Positions 11,526-23,640 of a DNA stretch of 64,000 nt are shown in pieces (the first letter of the stretch is position 1; each line of letters begins with the position of its first letter). This DNA comes from Perognathus longimembris pacificus (Eukaryota; Chordata; Mammalia; Rodentia; Heteromyidae), in NCBI RefSeq assembly GCF_023159225.1, contig NC_063168.1:51105377-51169376 (forward strand), read 5' to 3'. The notes below the pieces were generated by a model that saw nothing but the letters and a program-made list of their open reading frames with translations, ran no database searches and was not told the origin of the DNA. The position numbers were made by a program, and so were the translations under genes.

Positions 11526-13058
11526 GATATGAGATAATTGTGGATACGCTTGGAGAGACAATATCTAGATATTTGTTAAGAGATTGAAACCTTGGTCTCA
11601 AATCACAACAGGAGACTGGTTTCTAAATAGAAGTATGGTCAGACTTGTGATACCTACCTTAATTTAATTTCCAGTACTATTTTCTGATGAAGAGTAGGAT
11701 ATGAATGTTGGATAAATAATTGAGTTCATTGATATTCTTACTTGTTCTGAGTATTTATTATTTAAAATCAAATGAAAATACTCAACACGAACATATCTAT
11801 GCACTTGTGCTGAAAAATACAGGAGAGATCTTTAAGGTACTATCTTATTTTGATTGTAAGAACTGATGAGATAAGGCCTGTGTGATATTTCACTCCTATC
11901 ACATAGAAATCGTCTGCTAAGTAGTAGTTATTCATTCATCAAGCATCTCTTGTACCACACAAACTCTTTTGGTGTGTAAAGTGATAGTTAAGATGTAGAA
12001 CTTACCCTCAAGTAATTTATGAATAAATGTCTAGGATGTAAAGTTTGAAAAGAAAATAACCACACAGATTGATGACTAGTTTAAAAAGAGAATAATGACA
12101 GAGACTGATGACTACACGGTGAGGTAGGACACATGGAGGAGGCTGAAAGTCAGGCTCAATGGTTGCACTCTCTTCCAGAGTCAGAATAGTGATTTGAGGA
12201 GATGGCAAATATTCAGGGAACAGGAATAACATGACTCTAAGTTTTATAGTACAGGGGGTTTACATTACTAGGTATGCTTTTCTATGTGCACTCATTGCCC
12301 TGGAATGGACTAAGTAAAACAAATCAAAATCTTGTTTGATAAAGAGGATAGATATTAGAAAGAGAAGAAATTTACTTACTCTGAGAGTGATGTTATGATT
12401 ATGCTTAGACATGATGAAGATAATTTTGATGTTTCATGGCTAGTCTTGCTTTGGGGGCAGAATAGACAGAAAAACTTTCTTTGACACTGTAAGTCCTTAG
12501 TTTATAGCACGTCAGAAACCTGGCATTTTCCTTGCATACTTTTTGTATAAAAAATGCATGCTTTATATCACTATGGTTACATTTTGGTCATGTCCCACAA
12601 GTATGGTGGGTGAGGTGGGGTCATGGATTGAGATTCCTACGAGGCAGGCAAGGAACAGCCACGAGAAAGTCATGAGGAGGCTCAACCCAAATACATTTCC
12701 ATTAACTCCCCTGAACCACATGAATGAAACATTTCTCTTCCTTAGTGTATTTTCCTATCTGATTAGGAGCTGTGCTGGGTGATTTCTAGAAAGTGCTTAG
12801 CCTCTAAGTGTCTCTGATTCAATTACAGTTCCATTTACCAAAGTGAAGAGGGTAAAGTGCATCCATATTCATCAAAAGACAACTATACACACCAAGAGAG
12901 AGCGCTTGCCAATCAAAGTATCTAGAATCAAGGGAGATACTATATGAAAACTGGCAATATTATTTTTTAAATTCCAGTCTTCTTAAGTCAGTGAATATGT
13001 CTAGTTATTCTTCATTAACTTACTGATTCATGTAGATCGTTAGAAATGTATAAGAATT

Positions 13059-13060
<2 letters not shown>
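11526..13060. other. Intergenic, nothing recognised
   Basis: AT-rich sequence with no recognisable repeat or gene; short frames only. Confidence 0.5.

Positions 13061-13094
<34 letters not shown>
13061..13094. repeat. (TG)17 microsatellite
   Basis: Uninterrupted TG dinucleotide tract. It makes runs of TH or CV residues in translated frames, which should not be read as protein. Confidence 0.97.
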
Positions 13095-13096
<2 letters not shown>

Positions 13097-14819
13097 ACCA
13101 TGTAGATTCCAGGTGAGAATGTAAATGGAGTACTAGAGATACATACCTCAAACAATATCCAAGCCAGATTAAAAAAAAATAACACGTTGCATATAGAGAG
13201 ATACAGAAGGAAAGACAAAGAAAAACTCTTTTAGGGAGAATGGTCAGTAAAAACATGAACAGAAAACAAAATGAAGGGAGGCAACAATCCTGTGATGATT
13301 GGGGCAAAGATAGAAAATATGAAGGTATGAAGGAACAAATATAGTTGATGTGTTCTAAGAAAAGATATAAAGAGTACTCAGGAAGTAAAAACTTTGCATT
13401 GGTGATGTATCTAGCAGCTAATTCATTAGGTCTTTGAGGCCCATAAGCTTAGAATCTCCATTTGGGACTCATTGAATAGCTGTGCAACTATTGGAGGATT
13501 TTGAGCTGGGAAATGATCTAATTTACATTTTAAAATTCTATCTTGCTGTAGTGGACAAGTTAGATTGCAGGTTGGAAAATGCAAGAAGTAAAAAACACTA
13601 AGTATCTTATAAGTTGAGTACCTCTGTAACCATTCATGGCAACTTTTTTTGAGAAAGGAGCTAACAATGGTTCAACATCAGTGAACTGGGACATATGTTT
13701 TCCTTAATTAAAGAGCTCTTCTTAAAAGTAAGTGAATGCTAAGTGGGTGTTCAAAGGAAGGCAGCTAATATTAATAACTTCAAACTCTTTCACAAAATGC
13801 TAGATTTACAAAATATTAATAGGTTATAGGCTAGAAATATTTCATGAAAGAATAGCCTAGAGATAACTCAGGTAAATTGATTTCTTTACTGAATGAATTC
13901 TTAGGACATTTTAGTAAACTAATTTGCTGTGAAAATATCTCAGTACTATTCATTGTATTTCAATGTTCCTCAAAATTATTTGTCCATATCTTTTTTCTAG
14001 GAAATAATAACTTGTCACTTTGGCCTCCCATGTAATTCATCACGGGAAAGTGGGGTGAACATAAACTGTATTTCTGAGATCTGATACAGAAATCTTAGGT
14101 TGCTGAACAAGCTCAATGGTATGAAGAACTTCCTTCCACAATTTTATTTTTAAAAAAGGTAACTGAGAAATCAGTGTCAGACTTTGCAGTGCATATTAAA
14201 AGTGTACAATGTAATTATTTGAGTTATAGATTCTGAGAGAGAAAGAGTGACATTACCAAAATTAGAGAGATTACCAATATAGTACAATACTATAGGAGGA
14301 GTCATGATTTTTGAGGTGAAAAAGAAGCCTCCTCTCATTTTCCATGAAAAGCGAACATTTGTTTTGGGGCTGTTTGGGCTTCAATTTATGCTTGGGAAGT
14401 TTTAAACCTATAGACTTCTTAGTTTACTGTCCTTCTCCCCCCGACCCCCTCGCCCCCAGCAAGAATCAAAGACAGTGGGCTAGAAAGAAATTCTGAGCCA
14501 TTGAAACAGGAGTTAGACACATACAAAGGAAACTAAAGTAAGTAGGCAAGAAGATGAGATGAGAAAGAAAAGTAGCTGACCTGCTCGAATAACCATCCTA
14601 GGTCCTAGGATGGAAGCTGTTGACTGCGCTTGGCTTCAGGTCAACTTCAATGGAAGTTGCATTGGAGAGGCTGTAACCAGGACACTTGGGAGAGGTCACT
14701 GTCTAGTAGACTAGCCTACACATGACCTATAATGTTCAGAGCTACTTAAGGGAATCTGTTTTCTTCCTCAGGGTTGAGACCTTATTCTCTATTAGGCCCC
14801 AGAAACACTGATGATAATG
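13095..14819. other. Intergenic, nothing recognised
   Basis: AT-rich sequence. A C-rich run (CCCCCCGACCCCCTCGCCCC) stands out near 14437-14457, with no associated repeat body that I can name. Confidence 0.5.
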
Positions 14820-15010
14820 GGAGCTTATGAACCAGGCAGATTTATTAGTATTTTCACATGCATTAATTCATTAAATGCTGAAAAGAACCACAAAAGCTGG
14901 ATCCTATTATCAGAGAAAGGGAGAAACTAAGTACATCTATGTTCACATAGCCAGTTAATTGTAGAGCTGGTCAAATCTGGCTCCAGACTGAATGATTTTA
15001 TCTTCTCTAT
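14820..15010 (-). mobile_element. MIR SINE, reverse
   Basis: Read on +, the order TTCACATGCATTAATTCATT, then a decayed 'cctattattatccc' core with GAGAAACT, then TGTTCACATAGCCAGTTAATTG and CTGGCTCCAGACTG, is the reverse complement of the ancient mammalian MIR consensus. High divergence fits its age. Confidence 0.7.
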
Positions 15011-15389
15011 TTGCAAAGCCTTAGAGAGCTTAACTCTGCTTTAATTGTGTACTGCTAGATGTGATGTTGTGGTCATACTAAATAAGGTGAATATTCCACT
15101 TCACATGATGCTAGTCCCTAACCCAACAAATGTTATTTCTCTCCAATTTTCTCTGTAGTCACTATTCCTTTAGTTGGTTTTATTATATTAATATAAGTTT
15201 CTGCTTACATTCTTGTTTGAAAATACCTCTTTCAATATGATTCTAATGTCAATTTTATTATTTATATGTGTGTTCAGGTAGTTGGCAATCATAAATAAGC
15301 TAAGAAATACTTTTCAGGTAATTCTGAGAAGTCCTAGTAACAAGACTTTGAAACCCATCTCTATTTTACTTCATCCTTGAAGATTTTTG

Positions 15390-15472
15390 TCAGGCTGAGA
15401 GTAAAGGTCAGTGGTAGAGCATTTGCCAAATATACATAAACCCTGAGTTCAATTCCCAGCACAATCAAAATA
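15390..15472 (+). mobile_element. ID-like tRNA-derived SINE
   Basis: Single tRNA-like unit with a box A-like part (TCAGTGGTAGAGCATTTGCC) and box B-like GAGTTCAATTCCCAGCAC, followed by an A-rich tail. This is the ID-type monomer found across rodents. No clean target-site duplication seen. Confidence 0.75.
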
Positions 15473-15864
15473 ATAGTATTTGGGGGCCTTAAATGTCAAG
15501 CAACCTGTTTTCACCCTTCAGCTTTGATATCTATAGCAAAAGTAGTGAATATAGTTTTTTATAGCCTCATCTAATTTTCTGCCATAATATTTATACAAAG
15601 CCATGGATAGAGGCTTACAGCATATGATGCATTAGCCATCCAAAGTCAGCATCTCTGTGTACATTGTTTATGCTTCCCCTAATCATATTATCAGTCACTC
15701 CATGTATCCATTTGTCCAAGGTACTTTTATCAAACATCCTGATGAAAGTCAGGAATCATTTCTTAACAATATTTCTATGTCCCCTCATTTTAGATCACTA
15801 AATTCCATAAGGGTATACTTCTTTGATTGAGCATTAAAGTATTTGCAATTGTTAAATAGCTTGT

Positions 15865-16070
15865 TAGAACAATATAATTGTATATATTTAGGGGGTACAG
15901 CATGATAGTTCAATACCTGTGTGTAACATGAACTAAGAAAATTAAGATAATTGAATTAGTCCATCTTCTCAAACATCAGTCATTGCTTGTGATAGGAACA
16001 AGTAGAATCCGTTTTTGTCAAGCTATCTTATTATTTGAAATATCCTGTTTCCTATTTTGATTGTTATAAT
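15865..16070 (-). mobile_element. L1 3' end, older mammalian type
   Basis: TTGTATATATTTAGGGGGTAC, then TAACATGAACTAAG..TAATTGAATTAGTCCATC and TTATTTGAAATATCCTGTTT, follow the order of the reverse-complemented 3' UTR of older placental L1 (L1MA/L1PB-like). Assigned by resemblance only. Confidence 0.55.
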
Positions 16071-16389
16071 TAAAAGCTTATCTGTAAAAGTTGTTATACA
16101 TTGGGATATAATTTACTTGTGAAAACCATTTGAAGAAATTTAAAGCAAAATATTTTATCATCATTTTTATCTTAGGTTCTAGTTGACTCTTATTAATGTT
16201 TACTCTTTCTACTATAACCCATATATGATGTGAACTTAGACTCCTTTCCTAGGCCTAATGTGTTGAAATTACACCAAAGCAGTCCCTAAGCACTGTACTT
16301 CATGTCACGTCAATGTTTTACATATCCACACAGCCACTGCCTTTTATAGTAAGGTGTAAGGTATTAAAATATCATGCTAAGAGATAACC

Positions 16390-16565
16390 TGCCTCCAGCC
16401 TGTTCGTTCCCAACCTATTTCCACTTTGTTACCAAAGCAATCTCGCGAAAAGGCAATTTTTATCAGGCACTCCTACAAATAAAATCTTTCCACAAATCCA
16501 CGTAACTCTCAAGATGAAAGTCAAGTTCATTAGCTTTGTACTAAAACCCCTAAGTTCTAGTCATG
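16390..16565 (+). mobile_element. L2 LINE fragment, left part (interrupted by a solo LTR)
   Basis: TTACCAAAGCAATCT, CAGGCACTCCTACAAATAAAATC and AAGATGAAAGTCAAGTTCATTAGC match the order of conserved motifs near the 3' end of L2 (forward). The L2 resumes after the LTR at about 17200-17415. Confidence 0.55.
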
Positions 16566-16570
16566 TCAAG

Positions 16571-16977
16571 TGTAAGAAAAGAAAAAGAGGAGAGAGGCAA
16601 ACTCAAAACTCCAATAGGCTTTATTCAGGAGGAAAACCTGAGAAGGGGAAGCTTCAGCCCAACTGAAGAGAAAATGGTGCACCCCACTTACTTAGTGTCC
16701 CTTTAATATTAAGTAGAAAAAAAGGCAGGCAGGGCCAAAGAACGCAGGATGAGACGGAGGCAGAGTGGGAGAGCAATCTTATTTTGAGTAGAGGATTTCA
16801 AGGTTTCAGAAGCACCTGTGTTGGCCATGGGCATCAGAGCCAGATGTGCCCCTGCTCCCAGGCTCTCTTCCAAGACCTTCAGCTTTTGTTCAGGGGAAAG
16901 GTTAGCAGCAAGGGCAGTCCTAAGATAAGGCTGTCAGGGGGAAAGGTTAGTGTTTCTCTTTCAGTTATTTTCCATCA
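16571..16977 (-). mobile_element. Solo LTR of an endogenous retrovirus-like element, reverse
   Basis: A 407 bp block begins TGTAAG and ends CATCA, so it has TG...CA ends, and is flanked by the exact 5-bp duplication TCAAG (16566-16570 and 16978-16982). On the minus strand an AATAAA polyadenylation signal lies about 50 bp before the 3' end, where an LTR should have it. A 5-bp duplication and this length fit the ERVL/MaLR (class III) group, though the family is not identified. There is no internal viral coding sequence beside it, so it is a recombined solo LTR. It splits an L2 element. An open frame starting at 16784 is incidental. Confidence 0.7.
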
Positions 16978-17199
16978 TCAAGTATTGACAGTGGCCAATT
17001 GCAGCCATAAATTTCTTTTATATTGTTTCCTACTAAACATTCATTTATTCCAGCTATATCAAACTAATTATGGTTCACTGACCTGGTGAGAATGGCCTAG
17101 CGATCTATTTTCTTATCTGCTCAATATCTTCTGTTTTTTTTTTCTTCCCATTTCAACAAACAAAACCTGTGTAAGCTTTAAGATTTAGTAAAAGAACCA

Positions 17200-17415
17200 T
17201 TTTCTCTGTGAAACTCCATTTCCCACTAAATTCTGGTTTATAGTTTCCTTTATGGTACTACAGTGCCTGGGGACATCTCTATAATTGTACTTATTATCAT
17301 CAGCATCTATTTCTCTGCCTTCTCATTAGACTTTAAGCTCCTTGAGGGCATGCACCCATCTTCATATATGCAGAATTAAACACAGTATCTGGCAAACAGT
17401 GAGTGATAACTTTTG
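17200..17415 (+). mobile_element. L2 LINE 3' end, right part
   Basis: TTAGACTTTAAGCTCCTTGA followed by GGGCATG and CACAGTATCTGGCAAACAGT is the hallmark L2 3'-terminal motif (actgtgagctccttgagggcag...cagtgcctggcacatagt). It continues the L2 interrupted at 16570. Confidence 0.75.
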
Positions 17416-17561
17416 CTGGGATCATGAGTCGAAATGATTCCCATTAGATAAAAGACAAGAAAATAAATTATAAGGAAAGTTTTCATTTATTTTTTACATG
17501 CCTCAAACAGATGAGTCCCTTCCATCCTCATTCAGCTCCACACTAATTGAAGACTCCTATT

Positions 17562-17664
17562 AGTGGAGTGTCTATGGCTCAAGCGGTAGAGTACCAGCCT
17601 TGAGTGCAAAAGCAAAATGAGGGTAAAAGGCCCTGAGTTCAAATACAATACTGGCAGGGGGAAA
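17562..17664 (+). mobile_element. Monomeric tRNA-derived SINE (right-half type)
   Basis: A single unit, GTGGAGTGTCTATGGCTC..AAGCGGTAGAGTACCAGCC..CCCTGAGTTCAAATAC, corresponding to the right half of the dimeric SINE, with a short A tail. The 12-bp target-site duplication AAGACTCCTATT is exact at 17550-17561 and 17665-17676, so this unit inserted on its own, not as a broken dimer. Confidence 0.85.
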
Positions 17665-17676
17665 AAGACTCCTATT

Positions 17677-18084
17677 TGTTCATGACAGATTTTTTTTGGT
17701 GGTAAAAGTCATTTGCATCTTAAGGATGAATAGACCTCAGGGGACAATGATCGCTAAAATACAGTTTTCTTAAAGTAATCACCTTTCTCAAAAGCTATCC
17801 ATTTTTCCATCCTCAAAGTGAAGTGAGATTTAGCTAGTCACTGAAATATTTCTCTTTTAGGTGAATATGTGCTTGTGGACAGTTTTTATCTTCCACTCTT
17901 GATATTATTCTGAGAATTCCATTAAATAGCCTGTTTGTTTGCTTTATGGTGGGCTAAATCTCCTTGAAGGTAAAGAGAAGCATCCGTTGACACTCTTCAC
18001 AATCCTGTCTCAATCATGATCCAGTTTTCCAATTACTTGTCATACAGTATTTTTTTCTCATCAGATGTTCTGAACTCCTTTAGG
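17677..18084. other. Intergenic, nothing recognised
   Basis: No repeat or gene recognised between two SINEs. Confidence 0.5.
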
Positions 18085-18326
18085 ACAAATCTGGCTTGGC
18101 AATAGTGAGTTTTGAACTCAGGATGTCACACTCACTTTGCTTACCCAGTTGGTACTCTTATCAGTTTATCTGTGCCTAAAATCTAGATTTTGGTGGGGAG
18201 GGGCAGTTACTGTGGAGAGAAATCCTCACAGCCTTTTCTGCCTTTGTTAGCTTTGAACTGTGATCTTTTGGGTCCCAGCTTCCTAAGTAGCTTGTCTTAC
18301 AGGCATGAGCTATCAGCACCCAGCAA
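18085..18326 (-). mobile_element. Composite B1 plus tRNA-type SINE, reverse, diverged
   Basis: On + the right (tRNA) half comes first (GAGTTTTGAACTCAGGATG, CCCAGTTGGTACTCTT). The B1 start follows at the right end, in reverse (CCAGCTTCCTAAGTAGC, CAGGCATGAGCTATCAGCA, CCCAGC). This is the same architecture as the better preserved copy at 38571-38800. Confidence 0.6.
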
Positions 18327-19065
18327 GCCAGATGGATTTAAATCAGAAAATAGTTTTCACTTTACCAGCAAATCCATTTGTGCCTGGAAACCTGTCTTAG
18401 TTGGTCAGTTTGCATTAGGAGAAATGTCACATAAATTTAATTAAATAAATAATCTATTTTAAGAAATACAGATACCCCAAAGGTACCAGAGACATACGCT
18501 GAGATGACATCTCAATATGACTGGAACTTTGTGTTCTCTCATTTATTAGTGTCAAAGGGAGGAAGCCCTTGTAATGAGGAAACATTGGGTACCTCATAAC
18601 TCCTGGAAAGTTATTTATAAAAGCTCTTCAACTGTAGTCCTTAAATGAATCTGCTTTATTTGTGTAGGTAAGCAAGCAAGTAAGTAAGTGGTTACATGAG
18701 AATGACATCATTTCTGGCCTCTAACAACTGAATATTTGACACTCATTTATGATAAAAGGCAAGCCTATTAGTACAGAAAATAAGACATTAACAAGGATCA
18801 GATTCAATGCCTGGAAGATAAAAGGAAAACTACTACATTCAAACCTAAATCCAAGCTTCAGTTCTGTCACATGGAAAAAGTTAACAAGTCACAGATATTA
18901 TGTAGACTTCTGCTTCTGCTATGAGCTGAAGATAGAATTGGGCTTCAAAAACACTAGAGGAGCATATTGACATATTGTTATAAAGAATCGACTCATCCTT
19001 GTAGCTTGTACATCTTTCAAGCTTTAGATTGAGAACGTTTGTGTTCTCAATAGGGTTTTCTTTTA
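18327..19065. other. Intergenic, nothing recognised
   Basis: A short (AAGC/AAGT)n run near 18667-18689 is the only visible structure. Confidence 0.5.
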
Positions 19066-19545
19066 TTTTCTTGTTTGTTTTACTCTCTTTAAGTAATTGT
19101 ACAAATGATTTGCCATTCAACAAAACAGTTTATGGATACTATGCACCTTGATCCATGTCATCCTTTTCATCATCGTTCTGCAGCCTCCCCAGACTTACCT
19201 TTTCCTTCAACATCCTTAGTTTTGTAGGATACGCACTGAATTTATGACAGCATTATCCTCCCCTTCCTCTCTTCATTCATCTACCCCTCATCCCATTGAC
19301 TCCACCCAACTCCATTCAAGTATCCATTTTCTGGTGTTTATTTTGTTGAACTATGAGTTAGCCTTTCTAAAGAAATTTATGGTTTCAATTCTTTCTTGCT
19401 TATACTGTATTTCAGTTAATCTGCTTATGTGCACTTGGATACCACCCAAAGTAATTTATGAATTAATTCTACATTTCACATATGAAAGTAAACATGTGTC
19501 ATTTATTTCTCTGGATTTGACTTACTTCGTGCAAGATGATTTTTA
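19066..19545 (-). mobile_element. L1 3' UTR-like dispersed repeat
   Basis: Contains AGTAATTGTACAAATGATTTGCCATTCAACAAA followed by GTTTATGGATACTATGCACC and a pyrimidine-rich stretch (quoted in pieces). The same order recurs at 23400-23640 and 37885-37945 in this window. The polypyrimidine tract on + and an oligo-T start point to L1 3' UTRs on the minus strand. Confidence 0.55.
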
Positions 19546-19562
19546 AATTATGATTTTGGTAG

Positions 19563-19830
19563 TATTGGTCTTTGAGTTGAAGGCCTTACATTTACCAGAA
19601 AGGTGCTCTACTGCCTGAGACATTCCACCAGGGCCTTTTTGCAGGGGGGCATTTTCAAGTTAGGGTCTCACTCATTCCTCCTATTTGTATTTCCCTATAT
19701 TGCATGCCATTGCACACAGCCATTGGTCAAGATCCAGTTTTGTGACCTCTTTTTCTTTTCTATCTGCACTGACCTCAAACCAAGATCCACTAATCTCCGT
19801 CTTTCAGATAGCTAGAATTAACCCAATATA
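19563..19830 (-). mobile_element. Composite B1 plus tRNA-type SINE, reverse, diverged
   Basis: Starts on + with a reverse tRNA-like unit (TTTGAGTTGAAGGCCTTAC, GTGCTCTACTGCCTGAG). It ends with a reverse B1-like part (TGACCTCAAACCAAGATCC, TTTCAGATAGCTAGAATTAA). Boundaries are approximate because of decay. Confidence 0.5.
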
Positions 19831-20930
19831 ATAGCTTTTGAAAAACCTTTCCAGTACAGACATTTAAAACTAATCTCTGGTTTCCAAAGCCCAAAAATAA
19901 GTATGTGAATTTGCTTTTGAAATTAAATATTTAAAGTTAAAAGAGAATTAGAAATTATTTAGACTCACATGTCCTGGTGCTAATATTCAGAGAAGTTCTT
20001 ATTTGTTCTTGGGGGTGATTTGTGTCCCCTATTGGTAGAGTCAGGATTTGAAGCAAGTTATTCTATCTGTTTGATCGTCTTTGTTATATTTCTAAGGACA
20101 ACTCATTATGTATTATGTTTATGTGCTTTCTTATCTATTCTCTTGTTTGTCCACAAATCCTCAAAAGAGTGAAGTCTGTATTATTATCTATGATTCATTT
20201 AGAAAAGATGACACTAAAGGTAAAATTAAAGTGAAAAATAATGACACTGAGAGTTTTTTTGGTATTAGATATGTTTACATTGAACTTTATCCTAAGCCCA
20301 AAGCCCAAATAACATTTAAGACTATATCTCAGTTGAGGTACACTTTTATTATTGCTTATAGGTATGATTTCTTTAATTTTCACAATAATAAAAGCTGTCA
20401 TGTTAAGGGATAGTGTATAAGTCCCAAAAATTGTGGAAAAGGCATAGATCTTACTGTTAGAAATATGTAGATTCAAATTCTAGCTTAGCAGTTTACAATG
20501 TGATAGCTTAACAAATGCAATGGCAAATATAATTTTCATTATTTTCTTTCTATACTTTAAAATACAGTGAATTCTGAAGAGCAGTTTACCCATATTAAGT
20601 ATGTAAGCAAAGCAAGAAAGATCCATGTTCATCATAAACTCTTGAAGAGTAATCTATTCCATCTACAATCATGCCTCCTATTTTATCATCAGATGACAAT
20701 GAGTAGGACAATTTATGCAAAAATGATCAGCAATATGAAGAACAAAGAGTGGGTGTCAGAGCAAATCACAGATGTGTCTCTTAAGAGAGTTAAAAATCAA
20801 CATGTACTTCTTTACTGAAATACTTTCCTACTTCATCTCATATAACTTTGGACTATGTACTTTATAAAGGCAGCAAAACCACCAGTCCTGTCAGGGTTTG
20901 CTTTTGTTGTTGTTCTATTATAATTCAAGG
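19831..20930. other. Intergenic, mostly unrecognised
   Basis: A MIR-like fragment is possible near 19975-20070 (GTCAGGATTTGAAGCAAG). The rest is AT-rich. Frames of 83-101 codons at 20108-20818 have strand-symmetric, AT-driven composition and are not called. Confidence 0.45.
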
Positions 20931-21275
20931 CAGACTGGGTATGGTGCCTCACACTTGTAATTCCAGCTACTCAGGAGAGAAAGATCAGGAAGATTGTAGT
21001 TATAGGTGAGAATGGGCAAAACAGTAAGCTACATTTCAGCAAATAAGATGAACCATGGTAGTCTGAACCCATGTCTGACCTCCACTATGTGAGAGGCAGT
21101 AATTTGGAGGTTATTTATGCAGGTGGGCCCTATTCAAAAGTGTGAGATTCTATTTGCAAAATAACTAAAACAAACAAATAAAGAAGAGCTAGAGGCAATG
21201 TTCAAACAATAAAGAACATGCCTAGCAAGTATGAGACCCTGAGTTCAATCATAGGAACAACAAATAGGAAAAAAG
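20931..21275 (+). mobile_element. Composite SINE: B1-like left, ID-like right, with central extension
   Basis: Starts with a B1-like unit (CTGGGTATGGTGCCTCACAC, TTGTAATTCCAGCTACTCAGG). After a middle part of about 150 bp it ends with an ID-like unit (CATGCCTAGCAAGTATGAG, CCCTGAGTTCAATCATAGG). The same three-part build is seen at 47250-47575, so it may be a distinct long family and not a chance neighbourhood. Confidence 0.6.
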
Positions 21276-22553
21276 TTGAATGAAATATATGTCCAAAGTT
21301 ATTTTAGAGACCTGTGAAGTCTGGTGGACATGCACAATCAGGTGTATAGGGTCTGACCTTGAAGACATTGAGTTTCTCAAACCTAAAATAATATTTGGAG
21401 AGAAAAACAGTGGTAACAACTAAAAGAACTAAAAATAAGGAGGAGCATTAGAGGAGAGAATAATGGAGGACAGGATGAAAACCCATTACAGAGACTAATA
21501 TAGCTACTGAATGACTGCTTTCCCTTGTCATAGATGTGGGGAAAGATGGCTGGAATGAAGGAAGAGAAATGGAGTTTCATCTAGCTTTTCTTACTCTGAA
21601 GTTCTGGAGTAATTATATCAGTAAACTCACAACATTTTCTGCTGGAGCTGGGCTTCTTTAATTGTAAGAGTTTCAATTAGATAGAACCCTTCATAACTCT
21701 TAAGAGGCATAGAAACAACTATGGGATACTATCCTATTTTCTACATCCAGAACCTTTCAGGATTGGATTTTTCACATTTGATATTGAAGGGATTTAAGTT
21801 TGGTAGGAGGCATATGAGTGGAAAGGCGACAAGTTGAAGTTTCAGAAAGTACATCACATTCTATTATTCCTCATGTTATATATTTTTATTCTGTATGTAT
21901 TATAAAATACATACACATGCATATATGTACGTGCTTGTACATATAGAAATATATGGGTATGAGTATATGTATATGCTTGCATATATACAGATATGTAATT
22001 GACTAGCATCTGTGTCAATATGTTCCAATTAGATATCAAATGTAATTGTAGCATGCTTTATAATTTTTGCCTGTTTTACTGTTATTGATACCTTGTGTTC
22101 AAAATTTTTGCCAAGCTTACATCAGAAATCTTCCATTTGTAGTTATATTCTCAGACATCCCTGGTTATCTATATAGTTGTAAATCCACTACTTGTTTCCT
22201 GTCCCTATGAATCATCTCAAAGCATTACCCTGTTATATTCAGTTTTGTATCTTCAGAATGTACATAGACTTTTCAACTTACGTAAGATTCATTAAGTACC
22301 TAAAAGACATATGTGTCTTTGTTTCCTCATAGTTACTAGAATGCTAGGCATTTTCTATCTTCTCTTCTCCAACCAAAGTTCTAAGCATTCTTGAATGAAT
22401 TAATATATTTATATTCATAAAGACAAACATTATGTATCAATTCCATATATGGGAGGGAGCTTTAGAGAGACAGAGAATATAAAATTAGGAATTTGAGATC
22501 TAAAAACTGCATGACAAAATTATTCTGTACTGATTACCTTCCAAAACAGTTTG
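21276..22553. other. Intergenic, nothing recognised
   Basis: AT-rich, with alternating TATG/CATA-rich sequence at about 21885-21990 (degenerate tetranucleotide repeat). No gene. Confidence 0.5.
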
Positions 22554-22597
22554 GGAGACAAATCAATTATCAAAAGGAGACAAATCAATAATCAAAA
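22554..22597. repeat. Two-copy tandem repeat, period 22
   Basis: The unit GGAGACAAATCAATTATCAA plus AA is followed at once by a second copy differing at one base (T to A). Only two copies. Confidence 0.9.
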
Positions 22598-22964
22598 TTA
22601 AAACAGTAACTATAGCCTATTTCTCCACATCTTCCAAAGAGCCCCATGTTTGAAAGTCAGGCACATTGCATCTTCTCTCATAAATATGTGGTTGGATATT
22701 CCCAGTGACTGATGCTGGTTAGAGGAGCTATACTTGCCTAAATCATAAATAAAGTTCCCATGCAGTTTCACCAATGTTTTGTTGGGAGAAAAGCTTCCAC
22801 GTATTTAATGTCATCAAAACTTTGGTGCTTTGCACTTATGAAATGAAAAGAAAAACTCCTTTTTTTCATGCTTCACACAGCACCATGTAGAAAGGTTATT
22901 AGTCCACCATTATTGAGGGTAAATGAGCTTCTCCTCTCTCTGGATTGAAAATTCTGAGGAATAA
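22598..22964. other. Intergenic, nothing recognised
   Basis: No repeat family or gene recognised. Confidence 0.5.
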
Positions 22965-23143
22965 AGCTCAGTGCCAGTGGCTCCCTCTTGTAATACTAGC
23001 CACTTAGGAAGCCAAGATCCAAGTATGGCTGTTTGAAACTGACCCAGAAAAAAACAGAAACAATGGCTCAAGTGATGATAGAGGACTGACTTGAACGAAA
23101 GAGCCAAGAGAGAGTATGAGACCTGAGTCAAAGCCCTAGTTCT
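22965..23143 (+). mobile_element. Composite B1 plus tRNA-type SINE, forward
   Basis: B1-like start (CAGTGCCAGTGGCTCCCTC, TTGTAATACTAGCCACTTAGG), then a linker, then the tRNA-type right half (AATGGCTCAAGTGATGATAG, CCTGAGTCAAAGCCC). It runs directly into a TG/TATG microsatellite that may have grown from its tail. Confidence 0.7.
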
Positions 23144-23220
23144 GGCACTGTGTGTATGTGTTTATCTGTGTGTGTGTCTGTGTATGTATATATGTATGTA
23201 CATATGTATGTATGTATGAT
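23144..23220. repeat. TG / (TATG)n microsatellite
   Basis: Interrupted TG followed by TATG repeats immediately downstream of a SINE. Confidence 0.85.
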
Positions 23221-23221
23221 A

Positions 23222-23640
23222 GTATAATGGTTCCTAGCTTTCAGTAGTTACACGAGAGGTTTTCATACATCACGTCAGTTTAGGAGTACAATACTTCTTG
23301 ATCAATGCTGCCTCTTTCATAATTTTTCTCCATCCCTCCTACCACCTACTCCCTCAATTTTCCTAGCTCTATTTTCACATATGTGCATTGAATATTTTTA
23401 AGTTATCTTAAGGTAATTGAACAAAGGAGGAGTTGCCATTCAACAAAGCAGTCTATGAATGCAATGTATCCCGATCAATGTCACCCCTTTCATCATTCTC
23501 CCCCATTCCTACCAACTCCCACCCCTTAATTTTCTTAAAATTTTGTTGGATATGCAGTGGATTTTATAATGACTTTCTCCCCTTTTTCCTGTCTCCACTT
23601 GTCTTTGCCTACTCTTCCTCTCTTCATACATATTAAGTTT
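23222..23640 (-). mobile_element. L1 3' UTR-like dispersed repeat, partly duplicated
   Basis: The segment holds two successive versions of the same theme: CATCACGTCAGTTTAGGAGTAC..TTGATCAATGCTGCCTC (about 23265-23320), and GAACAAAGGAGGAGTTGCC..CAAAGCAGTCTATGAATGC..ATCAATGTCACCCC (about 23420-23490). Each is followed by a pyrimidine-rich run. The second version matches the repeats at 19085 and 37895. Probably two adjacent old L1 3' ends on the minus strand. Confidence 0.5.

Noticed and set aside
13015..13307. Frames with His-Thr repeats
   Set aside because: Translation of the TG microsatellite.
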